Assembly (NCBI GenBank): GCA_017937655.1
Contig: JAGBDE010000005.1
Span: 62,001 to 126,000, forward strand
Origin: Clostridia bacterium
GTDB taxonomy: Bacteria; Bacillota; Clostridia; Christensenellales; Aristaeellaceae
Direction: 5' to 3'
Length of the DNA: 64,000 nucleotides
The position numbers and the translations under genes were made by a program. A model generated the notes under the pieces. The model was given only the letters and a program-made list of their open reading frames with translations. It was not told where the DNA came from and did no database searches. Within the stretch, counting starts at the first letter, position 1, and every line of letters starts with the position of its first letter. Shown piece after piece: positions 44,087 to 53,371 of this stretch.

Positions 44087-46339
44087 TTACATCATCGTCG
44101 CCGGGTTGACCTCGCAGTACACCTGGCAGCGTTCATTTTCGGTTTTGGCCAGCTCGGCCAGCTTTTGCAGCACCGGCTCTGCGTCCGGGTGGCTGAACAG
44201 TTTGAGCAGCACATGGTAGCGGTACTGCCCGCGGATTTTCTTCACCGGGGCCTCGTCCATGCGCACCATGAGGGTTTTCTTCTGCTGGGCGGGGTTTTCG
44301 TTAAGCCAGGCCTGCAGCTGGGCGTGGAGACTTTCCGCCAGGGCCTTGCAGCTGTCCTCGGCGGGGCTTTCCACCAGCAGCCGTGCCAGTTGGGTAAAGG
44401 GCGGATACAGTCCCGTGCGCCGCCTGGAAAACTCCATCTCAAAAAACGCGCGGTAGTCCTGTTTTGCTGCCGCCTCGATGCAGGGGTGATCCGGCTTGTA
44501 GCTCTGGACGATCACCTCTCCCGGCTCCTGGGCCCGGCCTGCCCGGCCCGCCACCTGGGTGACCAGCTGGAAGGTGCGCTCCACAGAGCGATAATCCGGC
44601 AGGTTCAGCGTCATATCCGCGGCGATGACCCCCACCAGCGTCACCTTGGGGAAGTCCAGCCCCTTGGCGATCATCTGTGTGCCAATCAGCACCTGGCTTT
44701 CGCCCTTGCGGAAGGTTTCCAGCAGGCGGGCGTGAGCGTCCCGGCCCCGGGTGGTATCGATGTCCATGCGGACAGTTTTGACCCCGGGGAACAGCTTGTG
44801 CATTTCCTCCTCCACCCGCTGGGTGCCGCTGCCGAAGTAACGGATGTACTTGCTGCCGCATTCCGGGCAGGTCTGGGGCGGAGCCTGCACCGCGCCGCAC
44901 ATGTGGCAGCGCAGCTGGCCCGGGTCGTCCTCGTGGGTGCGATGAAGGGTCATGCTCAGGTCGCATTGGGGGCATTTGACCACGTAGCCGCAGCTGCGGC
45001 AGCTGACGAACGTGTTGTACCCGCGGCGATTTAAGAACAGCATGGCCTGATGGCCGCTGTCCAGACACGCCTTAAGTTTCTGGATGAGCAGCGCGCTGAA
45101 AATGGAGCGGTTGCCCGCTTCCAGCTCCTTGCGCATGTCCACCACGGTCACCTCCGGCAGCGGGCGGTTTCCCACCCGGCGGGGCATTTCCACCAGCGTG
45201 TAGTCCCCCCGGCGGGCCTTGGCAAAGGACAGGATGCTGGGGGTGGCGCTGGACAGAACCAGCGCGGCGCCTTCGTTTTCACAGCGGAGGGCCGCCACCC
45301 GGCGGGCGTCGTAGCGGGGGTGCTTGTCGCTGAGGTAGGTCTGCTCGTGCTCCTCGTCTATCACGATCAGCCCCAGCTTTTCCACCGGCGCAAAAATGGC
45401 CGACCTTGCGCCCACCACCACCCGGGCCTGACCCAGGCGGATGCGCCGCCATTCGTCATAGCGCTGGCCGTCGGTGAGGCGGCTGTGCAGAACGGCGGTG
45501 GCCGGGCCGAAGCGGCTGTGGAACCAGCGCACCATCTGGGGCGTCAGGGCGATTTCCGGCACCAGGATGATGGCCCCCTTGCCCATTTCCAGGGCGCGGC
45601 TGACCATGGCCAGGTAGACCTCCGTCTTGCCGCTGCCGGTCACGCCGTGGAGCAGAAACGCGCCCTCGCCCCGTTCCATGGCGGGGATCATGCTTCCCAG
45701 GGCTTCCTGCTGGTCGGAGGTCAGCTCCGGCGCGATGCTTCGCTGGTCGTCCTCCGGCTGATAAGGAGAGCGGAACACCTCCTGCTGGCTGATCTCAATC
45801 AGCCCCAGATCCTCCAGGGCCCGCAGGCCGTCCCGGGGATTGGCCACCAGCTCGCTGAGCTGGCTGAGCGCGTGAGGCTGGCCGTCCGCCAGAAGCCGGA
45901 GCAGCATGGCCCGCTTGGGCGCCCGGCGCATTTCGTCGGCCCGGGCCTGGGCATCCACCCCGGAAACCAGCTGGGCCACGGTTTCCAGCTTCCGCTGGAT
46001 GCGCCCGGTGCGCATGGCCGCCGGCAGCATCAGCCGAAGGGTCTCGGACAGGGGGCAATGGTTCTCCTCCGCCAGCTGCCGGGCCAATTTGAGCAGCAGG
46101 GGCAGCAAGGCGGGATAGTCGTCCAGAACATCGTGAATGGGCCGCAGCTTGTGCAGGGGCAGGTCGTCCGGGAGATCTGTTTCCGGCAGGATGGCGGTCA
46201 CGATGCCGTCCACCCGCCGCTTGCCCAGGGGCACCTCCACCCGGCTGCCCACCCGGGGCTCCAGGCCCTCGGGAATCAAATAGGAAAAAGGCCGATCCAC
46301 ATTGGTATGCACCACGTCCACAATTACCTGTGCAATCAA
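44087..46339 (-). CDS. priA: Primosomal replication restart helicase PriA
   Basis: The 750-aa superfamily-2 helicase has a DNA-binding N-terminus (VDVVHTNVDRPFSYLIP), LLHGVTGSGKTEVYL (Walker A), a DEEH box (IDEEHEQTY), and the zinc-binding cysteine cluster (CRSCGYVVKCPQC ... CHMCG ... CPECGSKY) inserted in the helicase. It reloads the replisome at stalled forks. It lies 14 bp before def and 27 bp behind the DacF-type gene. Confidence 0.96.
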   Translation of the reverse strand: MIAQVIVDVVHTNVDRPFSYLIPEGLEPRVGSRVEVPLGKRRVDGIVTAILPETDLPDDLPLHKLRPIHDVLDDYPALLPLLLKLARQLAEENHCPLSETLRLMLPAAMRTGRIQRKLETVAQLVSGVDAQARADEMRRAPKRAMLLRLLADGQPHALSQLSELVANPRDGLRALEDLGLIEISQQEVFRSPYQPEDDQRSIAPELTSDQQEALGSMIPAMERGEGAFLLHGVTGSGKTEVYLAMVSRALEMGKGAIILVPEIALTPQMVRWFHSRFGPATAVLHSRLTDGQRYDEWRRIRLGQARVVVGARSAIFAPVEKLGLIVIDEEHEQTYLSDKHPRYDARRVAALRCENEGAALVLSSATPSILSFAKARRGDYTLVEMPRRVGNRPLPEVTVVDMRKELEAGNRSIFSALLIQKLKACLDSGHQAMLFLNRRGYNTFVSCRSCGYVVKCPQCDLSMTLHRTHEDDPGQLRCHMCGAVQAPPQTCPECGSKYIRYFGSGTQRVEEEMHKLFPGVKTVRMDIDTTRGRDAHARLLETFRKGESQVLIGTQMIAKGLDFPKVTLVGVIAADMTLNLPDYRSVERTFQLVTQVAGRAGRAQEPGEVIVQSYKPDHPCIEAAAKQDYRAFFEMEFSRRRTGLYPPFTQLARLLVESPAEDSCKALAESLHAQLQAWLNENPAQQKKTLMVRMDEAPVKKIRGQYRYHVLLKLFSHPDAEPVLQKLAELAKTENERCQVYCEVNPATMM

Positions 46340-46366
46340 GTTTCGGGCCTCCTTTCCTGTATCTCA

Positions 46367-47872
46367 TCAGCGGAAGTAACGGTTTCTGGGCTTGGGGATG
46401 CGGCTGTGCTTGCGCTTGGTCTTCTTGCGGAACAGAAGGCGGAACAGCACGATGGGCAGCGCGATGGCCACCACAGGCACCAGCAGGAACAGCACCAGCT
46501 CCACCGACAGGGGCGGCAGCAGGCTCTTATCCGCGCGGACTTCCGCCTCAATCTCCTCCAGGGTCAGGGGGGTGTTCTCTCTCCGGGCGATGCTCCGGCT
46601 GGCCACCAGGTCATAGACCACGGGGCTGCCGCCGTCGGCCGGGTAATAGGTCATGGTGCCGAACAGCTCGCCCTGCTCAATGGGTGCGGCGAAGCTGTCC
46701 CGGCTGTATTCAATGACCACCGTCTGGCGCAGGTTGCGGGCCATGTTTTCCATTTCCGTCTTGGTGCCGACGATGTGCACCGTGCGGGTGGAGGCCTGGG
46801 GCACTGCGTTCAGTTGCAGGCGGCCCACATTGGTGTCCTCCAGGGAGAAGCCGGTGGTTTCCAGGATGACCGGGTTCTGGTTGTAAAGCTCCTGGGGCGT
46901 CACGCTGACAAACTGGGTAAAGCCGTATTCCATCAGCTTTTTGGAGTCGCTCCAGCGGCCGCCGTTGGTGGTGTAGAACACCACGGAGATCAGCTCCACG
47001 CCGTCCCGCTCCGCCGAGCCTACGTAGCAGTAGCCTGCGGCCTGGGTAAAGCCGGTTTTGATACCGGTGGCGTAGGGGTAGAAGGTGGATGTGTAGTTTT
47101 CGGTTTCTTCCTGGTTGGGGTTGAGCCAGCTGCTGTTGACGCCGGTAAGCACCGTGGGCCGGCTCAGGTTGCTCCGGGGCAGGGAGTAGGAATAGGTCCC
47201 GGCAATGGAGCGGAAGGTATCGTTCTGCATGGCGGCCCGGGCGATCATGGCCATATCCCGGGCGGTGGTATAGTGCTGGGGATCGGTCAGACCGCTGGCA
47301 TTGACAAAATGGGTGTTGGTGCAGCCGTACATGGCGGCAGCCTGGTTCATCAGCTCCGCAAAGCCGTCCTCGCTGCCGGAGATGGTCTCGGCAATTATCC
47401 TGGCGCCGTCGTTACCGGACTTGACCATGGTGGCGTAGAGCAGATCCCGGAAAATGATGGTCTCGCCCGCCTCCAGGCCGATTTTGGAATCGCCCTCGTC
47501 CAGATCCACGGCCCACTCGGAGGCCACCACTTCCTGGTTCAGATCGCCCATCATGATGCCCAGAAGCACCGTCATGATCTTGGTGGTGGACGCAGGGAAC
47601 ATGATCTGGTCTGCATTCTTTTCAAAAATGACCTCGCCGGTGGACGCTTCAATCAAAATGGCGGACTTGGCGTAAAGCTGGTCAGGGCTCAGTTCCTCGG
47701 GCTTTTCAGGGTCGTAGGGATCCGCATCACTGGGAAGGCTGGGGGCGATGAACCGGTAACCGCCGTTTTCCTCCTCGGCCATTGCTTCAGGCATGCCAAA
47801 GAAGGGGCAAAGAAACACACAAAGCAGCACCGCAGCCAGAAAGCCGCTGGCAAAACGCTTGATCTTTCTCAA
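46367..47872 (-). CDS. D-alanyl-D-alanine carboxypeptidase (DacF/PBP5-like)
   Basis: This 501-aa penicillin-binding protein trims the terminal D-Ala of muropeptides. A signal peptide ends near PEAMA/EEE; active-site motifs are STTK (in FPASTTKIMTV), SGN (in MVKSGNDG) and KTG (in GIKTGFT). A C-terminal domain and a membrane helix (about 455-480) with a basic tail follow. I choose TTG at 47872 because AAAGGAGG lies nine bases upstream of it; the ATG at 47902 precedes that site and has none. It leads the housekeeping operon. Confidence 0.92.
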   Translation of the reverse strand: MRKIKRFASGFLAAVLLCVFLCPFFGMPEAMAEEENGGYRFIAPSLPSDADPYDPEKPEELSPDQLYAKSAILIEASTGEVIFEKNADQIMFPASTTKIMTVLLGIMMGDLNQEVVASEWAVDLDEGDSKIGLEAGETIIFRDLLYATMVKSGNDGARIIAETISGSEDGFAELMNQAAAMYGCTNTHFVNASGLTDPQHYTTARDMAMIARAAMQNDTFRSIAGTYSYSLPRSNLSRPTVLTGVNSSWLNPNQEETENYTSTFYPYATGIKTGFTQAAGYCYVGSAERDGVELISVVFYTTNGGRWSDSKKLMEYGFTQFVSVTPQELYNQNPVILETTGFSLEDTNVGRLQLNAVPQASTRTVHIVGTKTEMENMARNLRQTVVIEYSRDSFAAPIEQGELFGTMTYYPADGGSPVVYDLVASRSIARRENTPLTLEEIEAEVRADKSLLPPLSVELVLFLLVPVVAIALPIVLFRLLFRKKTKRKHSRIPKPRNRYFR

Positions 47873-47928
47873 TTCCGGTCTCCTCCTTTCCTGTGGGCAC
47901 ATAGAAAAAAGCTATATGTCAACACTTT

Positions 47929-47957
47929 ATTATACACCGAAGCAGCAGGATGTACAA
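47929..47957 (-). promoter_or_regulatory. Promoter of the dac-priA-...-rpe operon
   Basis: On the minus strand TTGTAC (47952-47957), 17 nt, TATAAT (47929-47934), about 57 bp before the TTG start. Confidence 0.82.
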
Positions 47958-48061
47958 GTTTCCCCGGCAGAAGAAAAAAACTTCATAAAAAAAGGAAAAC
48001 GGTTCACGTTTTCGACAAATATCAACAAACCAAACACAAAAAGAAGTTTTTTTCGCCTTTG

Positions 48062-48090
48062 TTGACACAAATGTTTACTTGTAGTACTAT
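48062..48090 (+). promoter_or_regulatory. Promoter of the RpiR-type regulator
   Basis: A perfect TTGACA (48062-48067), 17 nt and TACTAT (48085-48090), 66 bp before the start. It is divergent from the dac promoter. Confidence 0.8.
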
Positions 48091-48155
48091 TTAATAAATG
48101 TAAGAATTATTTTTTGCGCCCGGTTGCCCCAATTTCACCACAAAGGAGAATGACC

Positions 48156-49028
48156 ATGGTATCCAACGTACTGGCAAACATCCGCTCCCTCTACCCCGCA
48201 ATGACCCCTTCCGGAAGAAACGTGGCCGATTACGTCCTGGCTCACGGAAACGAAGTGATCCACATGCCTATCACGGAGCTGGCCTACCGCTGCTCCGTCA
48301 GCGAAACCAGCATCATGCGGTTTTGCCGCGTAGCAGGCATGAACGGCTATCAGGATTTCCGGCTGATGCTTTCATCGGCCCTGGCCTCTGAGGAATGCAC
48401 CATGCCGGAGGAAGCCAAAAACCGTGACGAAGATTCCCGGCACATCCACAAGATTTACAGCCGGTTCCATACCATTATACAGGGAACCATGGAAATGCTC
48501 AAGCCCGAAAAGCTGAAAACCATTGCGAAATACTTTCACGAGGCCTCCCAGGTGTACCTGTTTGGCTCCCGGGACGCCATGCACGTGACCGCCAACGCCT
48601 GCCAGATGCTGATGCGCTCCCTGCGCAAGGGCCGCTCCGTGGCGGACGGATACTCCCAGTCCCTATTGGCGGAAACCGTTTCCCGGGGCGATCTGGTGTT
48701 TCTGCTTTCCGTCCGCGCCGATGACCAGGAGCTCTACCGCCTGGCGGAGCGAGCCCGGCATGGGCAGGCAAAGCTGGTTTCCATCTCCTGCTGCGGCCCC
48801 ACGCCCCTGGACAGCCTTTGCTCTGTCAGCCTGTACTGTGGGCGGAACAATCCCGCGTCCACCCAGGAGGAACTGGTGAACGAATCCAGCCTGAACCTGG
48901 CCTCCATGTCCCTGATGATGGAAATGATCCGTTCCTTCTGCATGGCCCATCCCGCGGCAGAAACGCCTGATCCGCCTGTGTTTGCGCCCATGACCTCCCT
49001 GCCCCAGACCTACTTCCCGGATCACTGA
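48156..49028 (+). CDS. RpiR/MurR-family transcriptional regulator (HTH + SIS)
   Basis: The 290-aa protein has an N-terminal HTH-6 domain (about 1-77; ITELAYRCSVSETSIMRFCRVAGMNGYQDFR, the classic RpiR helix set) and a C-terminal SIS sugar-phosphate-binding domain (about 115-260; VYLFGSRDAMHVTANACQM, GDLVFLLSVRADDQEL). Members respond to phosphosugars and usually repress catabolic operons. Start at 48156 has AAAGGAG seven bases upstream; an ATG six bases earlier is too close to it. No sugar operon is adjacent; the next gene has its own promoter. Confidence 0.92.
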   Translation: MVSNVLANIRSLYPAMTPSGRNVADYVLAHGNEVIHMPITELAYRCSVSETSIMRFCRVAGMNGYQDFRLMLSSALASEECTMPEEAKNRDEDSRHIHKIYSRFHTIIQGTMEMLKPEKLKTIAKYFHEASQVYLFGSRDAMHVTANACQMLMRSLRKGRSVADGYSQSLLAETVSRGDLVFLLSVRADDQELYRLAERARHGQAKLVSISCCGPTPLDSLCSVSLYCGRNNPASTQEELVNESSLNLASMSLMMEMIRSFCMAHPAAETPDPPVFAPMTSLPQTYFPDH

Positions 49029-49048
49029 CAAAATCCGCCGGAAACGGT

Positions 49049-49077
49049 TTGACCTTCCCCGCCGGATGTGCTATCCT
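49049..49077 (+). promoter_or_regulatory. Promoter of the second MATE gene
   Basis: TTGACC (49049-49054), 17 nt, TATCCT (49072-49077). Confidence 0.6.
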
Positions 49078-49141
49078 TCTTTTCCGAACGTAACATCAAT
49101 GGGAAGAAGGGATACTTACGGCACGGCAGAAAGATGCGGAT

Positions 49142-50476
49142 ATGACCAGGGGCAGCATTTGGCTGCAGCTGATCCAGTTTGCCCTGCCCATGACGGTAGG
49201 ACTGATTTTCCAGCAGCTGTACAACACGGTGGACTCCATTATTGTGGGCCAGTTTGTGAACAAGCAGGCCCTGGCCGCGGTGGGCAGCACCTCCAGCATC
49301 ATCAACACGCTGGTGGGCTTTTCCGCGGGCCTGTCCACCGGCTCCAGCGTGATCATTTCCCAGCGGTACGGCGCCAAGGACGAACCCGGCCTGCGCAGCG
49401 CCGTCAGCACCACCCTCAGTCTGACCTTTCTTCTGTCCGTGGTGCTGACGCTGCTCAGCGTGTTCCTGGTAGAGCCCCTGCTCAGGATGCAGGCCACCCC
49501 GGAGGACGTTCTGCCCGAGGCCTCCACCTACCTGCGCATCTACTTTCTGGGCCTGACGGGCCTGCTTGTGTACAACATGGGCTCCGGCATCCTCCGCGCT
49601 GTGGGCGACTCCCGGCGGCCCCTGTATTTCCTCATCTTCTCTGCTTTCCTCAACACTGTGCTGGACCTTCTGTTCGTAATCAAGTTCGATATGGGCGTGG
49701 CCGGCGTGGCTTATGCCACCATCATCGCCCAGTTTATCAGCGCCCTTCTGGTGCTTCTGGTGCTCACCCTGGAGCATGCGCCCTACGGCATCCGCTGGAA
49801 AGAACTGCGGCTGCACCTGCCCACCCTCAGGAAGATCCTGTCCGTGGGCCTGCCCAGCGGCATCCAGCAGGCTCTGACCTCTTTCTCCAACGTGTTTGTC
49901 CAGAGCTACATCAACCACTTCGGCTCCGCCTGCATGGCCGGCTGGTCCAGCTGCAACAAGCTGGACGCTTTCCTGACCATTCCCATGCAGTCCATCGCCC
50001 TGGCTTCTACCACCTTCGTGGGCCAGAACTACGGCGCCAACCAGCTGCCCCGGGCCAGAGAGGGCGTCAAAAAGGCCCAGATCCTTTCCGTGGGCATCAC
50101 CCTGTTCCTGAGCGCCATGATCATGATCTTCGCCCGGCCCCTTTCCAGCCTTATCTCTCCGGACGCGGACGTGCTGGATTATTCCGAAAAATTCATCCAC
50201 ATCATGTCCCCCTTCTATTTTGCCATGTGCTTCAACCAGACCTACGCCGGCGCCCTGCGGGGCATCGGCAAGGCCAAAGCGCCCATGTTCATCATGCTGT
50301 TTTCCTTCGTGCTGTTCCGGCAAATCTACCTTTACGTGGTCAAGCTTCTGGGCAACAACCTGAACTTCATCGCCCTGGCCTACCCCGTGGGCTGGGTGAT
50401 GTGCAGCCTGCTGCTGATGGTGGTCTACCATCGCTCTGAGCTCTGCCGCAGCGAGACACAGCCCGCCAATTCTTGA
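49142..50476 (+). CDS. MATE-family efflux transporter
   Basis: This 444-aa polytopic protein is a paralogue of the MATE protein at 14132-15535: TRGSIWLQLIQFALPMTVGLIFQQLYNTVDSIIVG, then STGSSVIISQRYGA and NMGSGILRAVGDSRRPL. It is about twelve helices, cation-coupled multidrug or metabolite export. The ribosome site (AGAAAG) is weak. Its own promoter separates it from the RpiR regulator. Confidence 0.92.
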   Translation: MTRGSIWLQLIQFALPMTVGLIFQQLYNTVDSIIVGQFVNKQALAAVGSTSSIINTLVGFSAGLSTGSSVIISQRYGAKDEPGLRSAVSTTLSLTFLLSVVLTLLSVFLVEPLLRMQATPEDVLPEASTYLRIYFLGLTGLLVYNMGSGILRAVGDSRRPLYFLIFSAFLNTVLDLLFVIKFDMGVAGVAYATIIAQFISALLVLLVLTLEHAPYGIRWKELRLHLPTLRKILSVGLPSGIQQALTSFSNVFVQSYINHFGSACMAGWSSCNKLDAFLTIPMQSIALASTTFVGQNYGANQLPRAREGVKKAQILSVGITLFLSAMIMIFARPLSSLISPDADVLDYSEKFIHIMSPFYFAMCFNQTYAGALRGIGKAKAPMFIMLFSFVLFRQIYLYVVKLLGNNLNFIALAYPVGWVMCSLLLMVVYHRSELCRSETQPANS

Positions 50477-50501
50477 CAACCCGGGCCGGTTAGGCTATCA
50501 T
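50473..50501 (+). promoter_or_regulatory. Promoter of the secreted deacetylase gene
   Basis: A perfect TTGACA (50473-50478), 17 nt and TATCAT (50496-50501); the -35 overlaps the end of the MATE gene. Confidence 0.8.
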
Positions 50502-50536
50502 AATTTCCACACACGCATCATGGGAGGAACCTGCAA

Positions 50537-51280
50537 ATGAAGCGGCTTACTGCGTTATTTCTCTGTCTGCTCCTTGTTCTTTCTGCTGTCTGCGCCTCTG
50601 CGGCGGAGTTCAAGTTTTCCATCCGCAACGGCGACCGCAATGAAAAGCGCCTTTGTATTACGGTGGACGACTGCTCCAATACCGAGATGCTACAGAACAT
50701 TTTCAACCTGAGCCAGGAATTGGGCGTGCCCATGACCTTCTTCACCCTGGGCTACGTGCTCAAGGACGAGGACCGGGAGCTGTGGCGAAGCATCGCGGAA
50801 AGCGACTGCGAAATCGGCAATCACACCTATTGGCATGAAAGCCTGCCTAAGCTGCCCCGCAACGAGATCATCAAAACCCTGGACGATACCCAGATCCGCC
50901 TGGACGAGGTACTGGGCTATCACTACCCCATGCAGGTGATGCGTCCGCCCTACGGAAACACCCGGATTGGCAATGAGAGCAACATCCACGTGGTGCGGTC
51001 CGTGGAGGCCGCCGGCTATGACCACGCCATCCTCTGGGACGTGAGCCAAACCAATCCAAAAAAGTGCCTTAAAGCCTATAAAAACGGCTCTATTCTTCTG
51101 TTCCACACCATCGAAAAGGACTGGCTCTGCCTGGCGGAGGTCTTGCCTGTGATGAAGGAAGAAGGCTATGAATTCGTCACCGTCAGCGAGATGATCGGCA
51201 AGGAGCCGGTGGTCATCAGCCCCCTTCCCGCCCCCGAGGAAACCCAGCAGCCCACCGAAGAGACGGAACCCCAGGAATAA
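50537..51280 (+). CDS. Secreted CE4 polysaccharide deacetylase
   Basis: The 247-aa protein has a signal peptide (residues 1-22, LSAVCASAA/EF) and a NodB domain. Motif 1 ITVDDCSN keeps both metal/base aspartates but has Cys where Gly is usual. Motif 2 is GNHTYWHESL (metal histidines), motif 3 RPPYGNTR. Near the C-terminus LLFHT is the motif-5 region. A proline/glutamate/threonine tail ends the protein. CE4 enzymes deacetylate xylan, chitin or peptidoglycan; the secreted xylanase next door favours acetylxylan, but peptidoglycan cannot be excluded. It ends at a strong terminator. Confidence 0.87.
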   Translation: MKRLTALFLCLLLVLSAVCASAAEFKFSIRNGDRNEKRLCITVDDCSNTEMLQNIFNLSQELGVPMTFFTLGYVLKDEDRELWRSIAESDCEIGNHTYWHESLPKLPRNEIIKTLDDTQIRLDEVLGYHYPMQVMRPPYGNTRIGNESNIHVVRSVEAAGYDHAILWDVSQTNPKKCLKAYKNGSILLFHTIEKDWLCLAEVLPVMKEEGYEFVTVSEMIGKEPVVISPLPAPEETQQPTEETEPQE

Positions 51281-51291
51281 ACCAAACATCC

Positions 51292-51316
51292 CCCCCTGCA
51301 CGCCGCAGGGGGTTTT
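51292..51316 (+). terminator. Intrinsic terminator
   Basis: CCCCCTGC (51292-51299) with GCAGGGGG (51305-51312), then T4. Confidence 0.85.
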
Positions 51317-51342
51317 GTTCTGAAAGGAGAACAGACACCGCC

Positions 51343-51371
51343 TTGCATTTTCCATCGGCCTTTGCTATTCT
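51343..51371 (+). promoter_or_regulatory. Promoter of the xylanase gene
   Basis: TTGCAT (51343-51348), 17 nt, TATTCT (51366-51371), 34 bp before the start. Confidence 0.7.
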
Positions 51372-51405
51372 TGTATCAATTCACCCGAAGGAGGAACTTT
51401 TTCCC

Positions 51406-52617
51406 ATGAAAAGACTGATTTCCCTTGTATTGCTGGCCGCCCTCTGCCTGACGCTGGTTCCCGCCGGCCTGGCCGAGGAAGCCGCTGAATATCAGCCCCT
51501 GTACACTTTGGCCGAGCCTTACGGCTTCAAGCTGGGCGGCGCTTTTGGCGCGGGGGACATGAAAAACGAAGCCCATCTCAATATGCTCAAGCAGGACTTC
51601 AACAGCGTGACCTGCACCAACGAAATGAAGGCCTATTCCATGCTGGACCAGTTCGGCAGCAAGAACACCAAGGACGGCATGCCCATGATCAATTTCTACT
51701 GGGCTGACAAAATGGTGGAATGGGCCCAGCAGAACAACATCAAGGTCCGCGGCCATGTGCTGGTGTGGGACGCCTACATGTGCGACTGGTTCTTCCGTGA
51801 GGGCTACGATTCCGCCAAGCCCTACGTGGACCGGGAAACCATGCTCAAGCGCATGGAGTACTACATCACCGAGGTCATCACCCACTTTGAGACCAAGTAC
51901 CCCGGCGTGGTTTACTGCTGGGACGTGGTCAACGAGGCCGTGGGCGACAATGTGGACGAGTTTGATCCTGCCGATCCCCGCCACCTGCGCAAGACCCGCA
52001 ACGGCGGCCCCAACCTGTTCTATGAGTTGGTGGGCGACGACTATGTGGAGTACTCCTTCCTGTACGCCCGCAATGCGGTGGACGCCCTGGGCGCGGACAT
52101 CAAGCTGTTCTACAACGACTACAACGCCTTCTTCCTACAGAAGCGCACCGCCATGTGCGCCCTGGCCCAGAGCGTCAACAGCTTTGCCACCGACGAAAAC
52201 GGCAACCCCCGCAAGCTGATGGACGGCATGGGCATGCAGGGCTACATCGGCGGCTACGGCTACCAGGACGGCTGCCTGTCCGTCAGCCACCTGAGCAACA
52301 TCCGGGATTCCATCAAAGCCTACGGCGACCTGGGTCTGGAGGTGCACATCACCGAGATGGCCGTGCGCAACTTTGACCCCGAGCTGACTGCCGAGCACGC
52401 CGAGTACTACGGCAAGCTGTTTGAAATCTTCAAGCAGGTCAACTCCGGCGACGTAAAGCCCCTGACCTGCGTGGCCATCTGGGGCATGACCGACCGCCCC
52501 AACGAGCAGAAGGGCACCTACAACTACAACCTCATCAGCCCCTACGGCGGCCTGTTCACGGAGAAGTTCGAGCGCAAAGACGCCTGGATGAACGTATACA
52601 ACACCCTGCTGAAATAA
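51406..52617 (+). CDS. Secreted endo-1,4-beta-xylanase, GH10
   Basis: The 403-aa retaining xylanase has a signal peptide (residues 1-23, VPAGLA/EEA) and a single GH10 TIM barrel. TNEMKAYSM and RGHVLVWDAYM are family segments. The acid/base is E177 in WDVVNEAVG, the nucleophile E317 in HITEMAV, and WGMTDRPN lies near the end. No CBM, dockerin or sorting signal is present, so it is freely secreted. AAGGAGG supports the ATG at 51406. It would cut xylan outside the cell into oligosaccharides. Confidence 0.95.
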   Translation: MKRLISLVLLAALCLTLVPAGLAEEAAEYQPLYTLAEPYGFKLGGAFGAGDMKNEAHLNMLKQDFNSVTCTNEMKAYSMLDQFGSKNTKDGMPMINFYWADKMVEWAQQNNIKVRGHVLVWDAYMCDWFFREGYDSAKPYVDRETMLKRMEYYITEVITHFETKYPGVVYCWDVVNEAVGDNVDEFDPADPRHLRKTRNGGPNLFYELVGDDYVEYSFLYARNAVDALGADIKLFYNDYNAFFLQKRTAMCALAQSVNSFATDENGNPRKLMDGMGMQGYIGGYGYQDGCLSVSHLSNIRDSIKAYGDLGLEVHITEMAVRNFDPELTAEHAEYYGKLFEIFKQVNSGDVKPLTCVAIWGMTDRPNEQKGTYNYNLISPYGGLFTEKFERKDAWMNVYNTLLK

Positions 52618-52626
52618 AAATTATCT

Positions 52627-52655
52627 GCACTTTCCTGCCTTCCGTGGGAAAGTGC
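52627..52655 (+). terminator. Probable terminator of the xylanase gene
   Basis: GCACTTTCC (52627-52635) pairs with GGAAAGTGC (52647-52655); only a short interrupted T-run follows. Confidence 0.6.
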
Positions 52656-52686
52656 GGTTTCTCATTCAGACAGAAAGGACTCCATT

Positions 52687-53199
52687 ATGCTGCAATTGAA
52701 ACCGCTGAACCAACCTGACGCTGAAAAGGAATACGCTTTCTTTCAGCATTTTCCGCCGGAAAATGGCTTTCTCAATCCCTATCTCGGAATGAGCAAAGAA
52801 GAATTTGTGAACACCGCCATTCCCCTGCGCCTGCAATATGCCCAAGGCATAGGCCTGCCGCCCGGCTGCGTTCCGGACACCTACTACTTTCTTTGGCTGG
52901 GAGACAATATCGTCGGCAATTTCAAGCTTCGTCACTGCCTGAACGATTTTCTCCGCAATGGATCCGGGCACATCGGATTTGGCATACTGCCTGAATACCG
53001 GGGCCAAGGCTTCGCCACCCAGGGCATGGCCATGGCCGTGCGGGAGCTTTGCCATATGCCGGACTTTTCGGACGATGAAATCTATTTTTCCTGCCTGAAA
53101 TCCAACCCGGCTTCCCTCCGGGTCATCCAGAAAAACGGAGGCGTCATCCACCATCAGGACGAAGACAGTTTTTACCTGCGCATTCCTGTTCCCCGCTGA
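52687..53199 (+). CDS. GNAT-family N-acetyltransferase
   Basis: The 170-aa protein has the GNAT core VGNFKLRHCLN, GHIGFGILPEYRGQGFATQGM (acetyl-CoA motif R-G-Q-G-x-A) and NPASLRVIQKNGG. It is a paralogue of the GNAT at 25200-25706. It sits between the xylanase and GH3 genes with a terminator on each side, so it is probably independent. Substrate unknown. Confidence 0.9.
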   Translation: MLQLKPLNQPDAEKEYAFFQHFPPENGFLNPYLGMSKEEFVNTAIPLRLQYAQGIGLPPGCVPDTYYFLWLGDNIVGNFKLRHCLNDFLRNGSGHIGFGILPEYRGQGFATQGMAMAVRELCHMPDFSDDEIYFSCLKSNPASLRVIQKNGGVIHHQDEDSFYLRIPVPR

Positions 53200-53207
53200 A
53201 AATCCTT

Positions 53208-53240
53208 CCCTTTTGCCCCAAAACGGCAAAAGGGATTTTT
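53208..53240 (+). terminator. Intrinsic terminator
   Basis: CCCTTTTGCC (53208-53217) with GGCAAAAGGG (53225-53234), then a T5 run. Confidence 0.9.
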
Positions 53241-53276
53241 CTTTACGAAAACCTTTACGAAAATCTCCCCGGCCCA

Positions 53277-53305
53277 TTGTGTTTATATAAAGAATGGTCT
53301 ATAAT
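53277..53305 (+). promoter_or_regulatory. Promoter of the GH3 gene
   Basis: TTGTGT (53277-53282), 17 nt, TATAAT (53300-53305), about 67 bp before the start. Confidence 0.75.
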
Positions 53306-53371
53306 GATGGCGAAATCAGCATCCCATGGCGGGGACCCCAAACAACGACATATTTTCTGGAGGGATAGACC

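Noticed and set aside
25200..53199. The two related GNAT genes as remnants of a duplicated mobile element
   Set aside because: They share only protein-level similarity; no common flanking DNA or transposase was seen. The 53-bp repeat lies beside the first copy but not the second.
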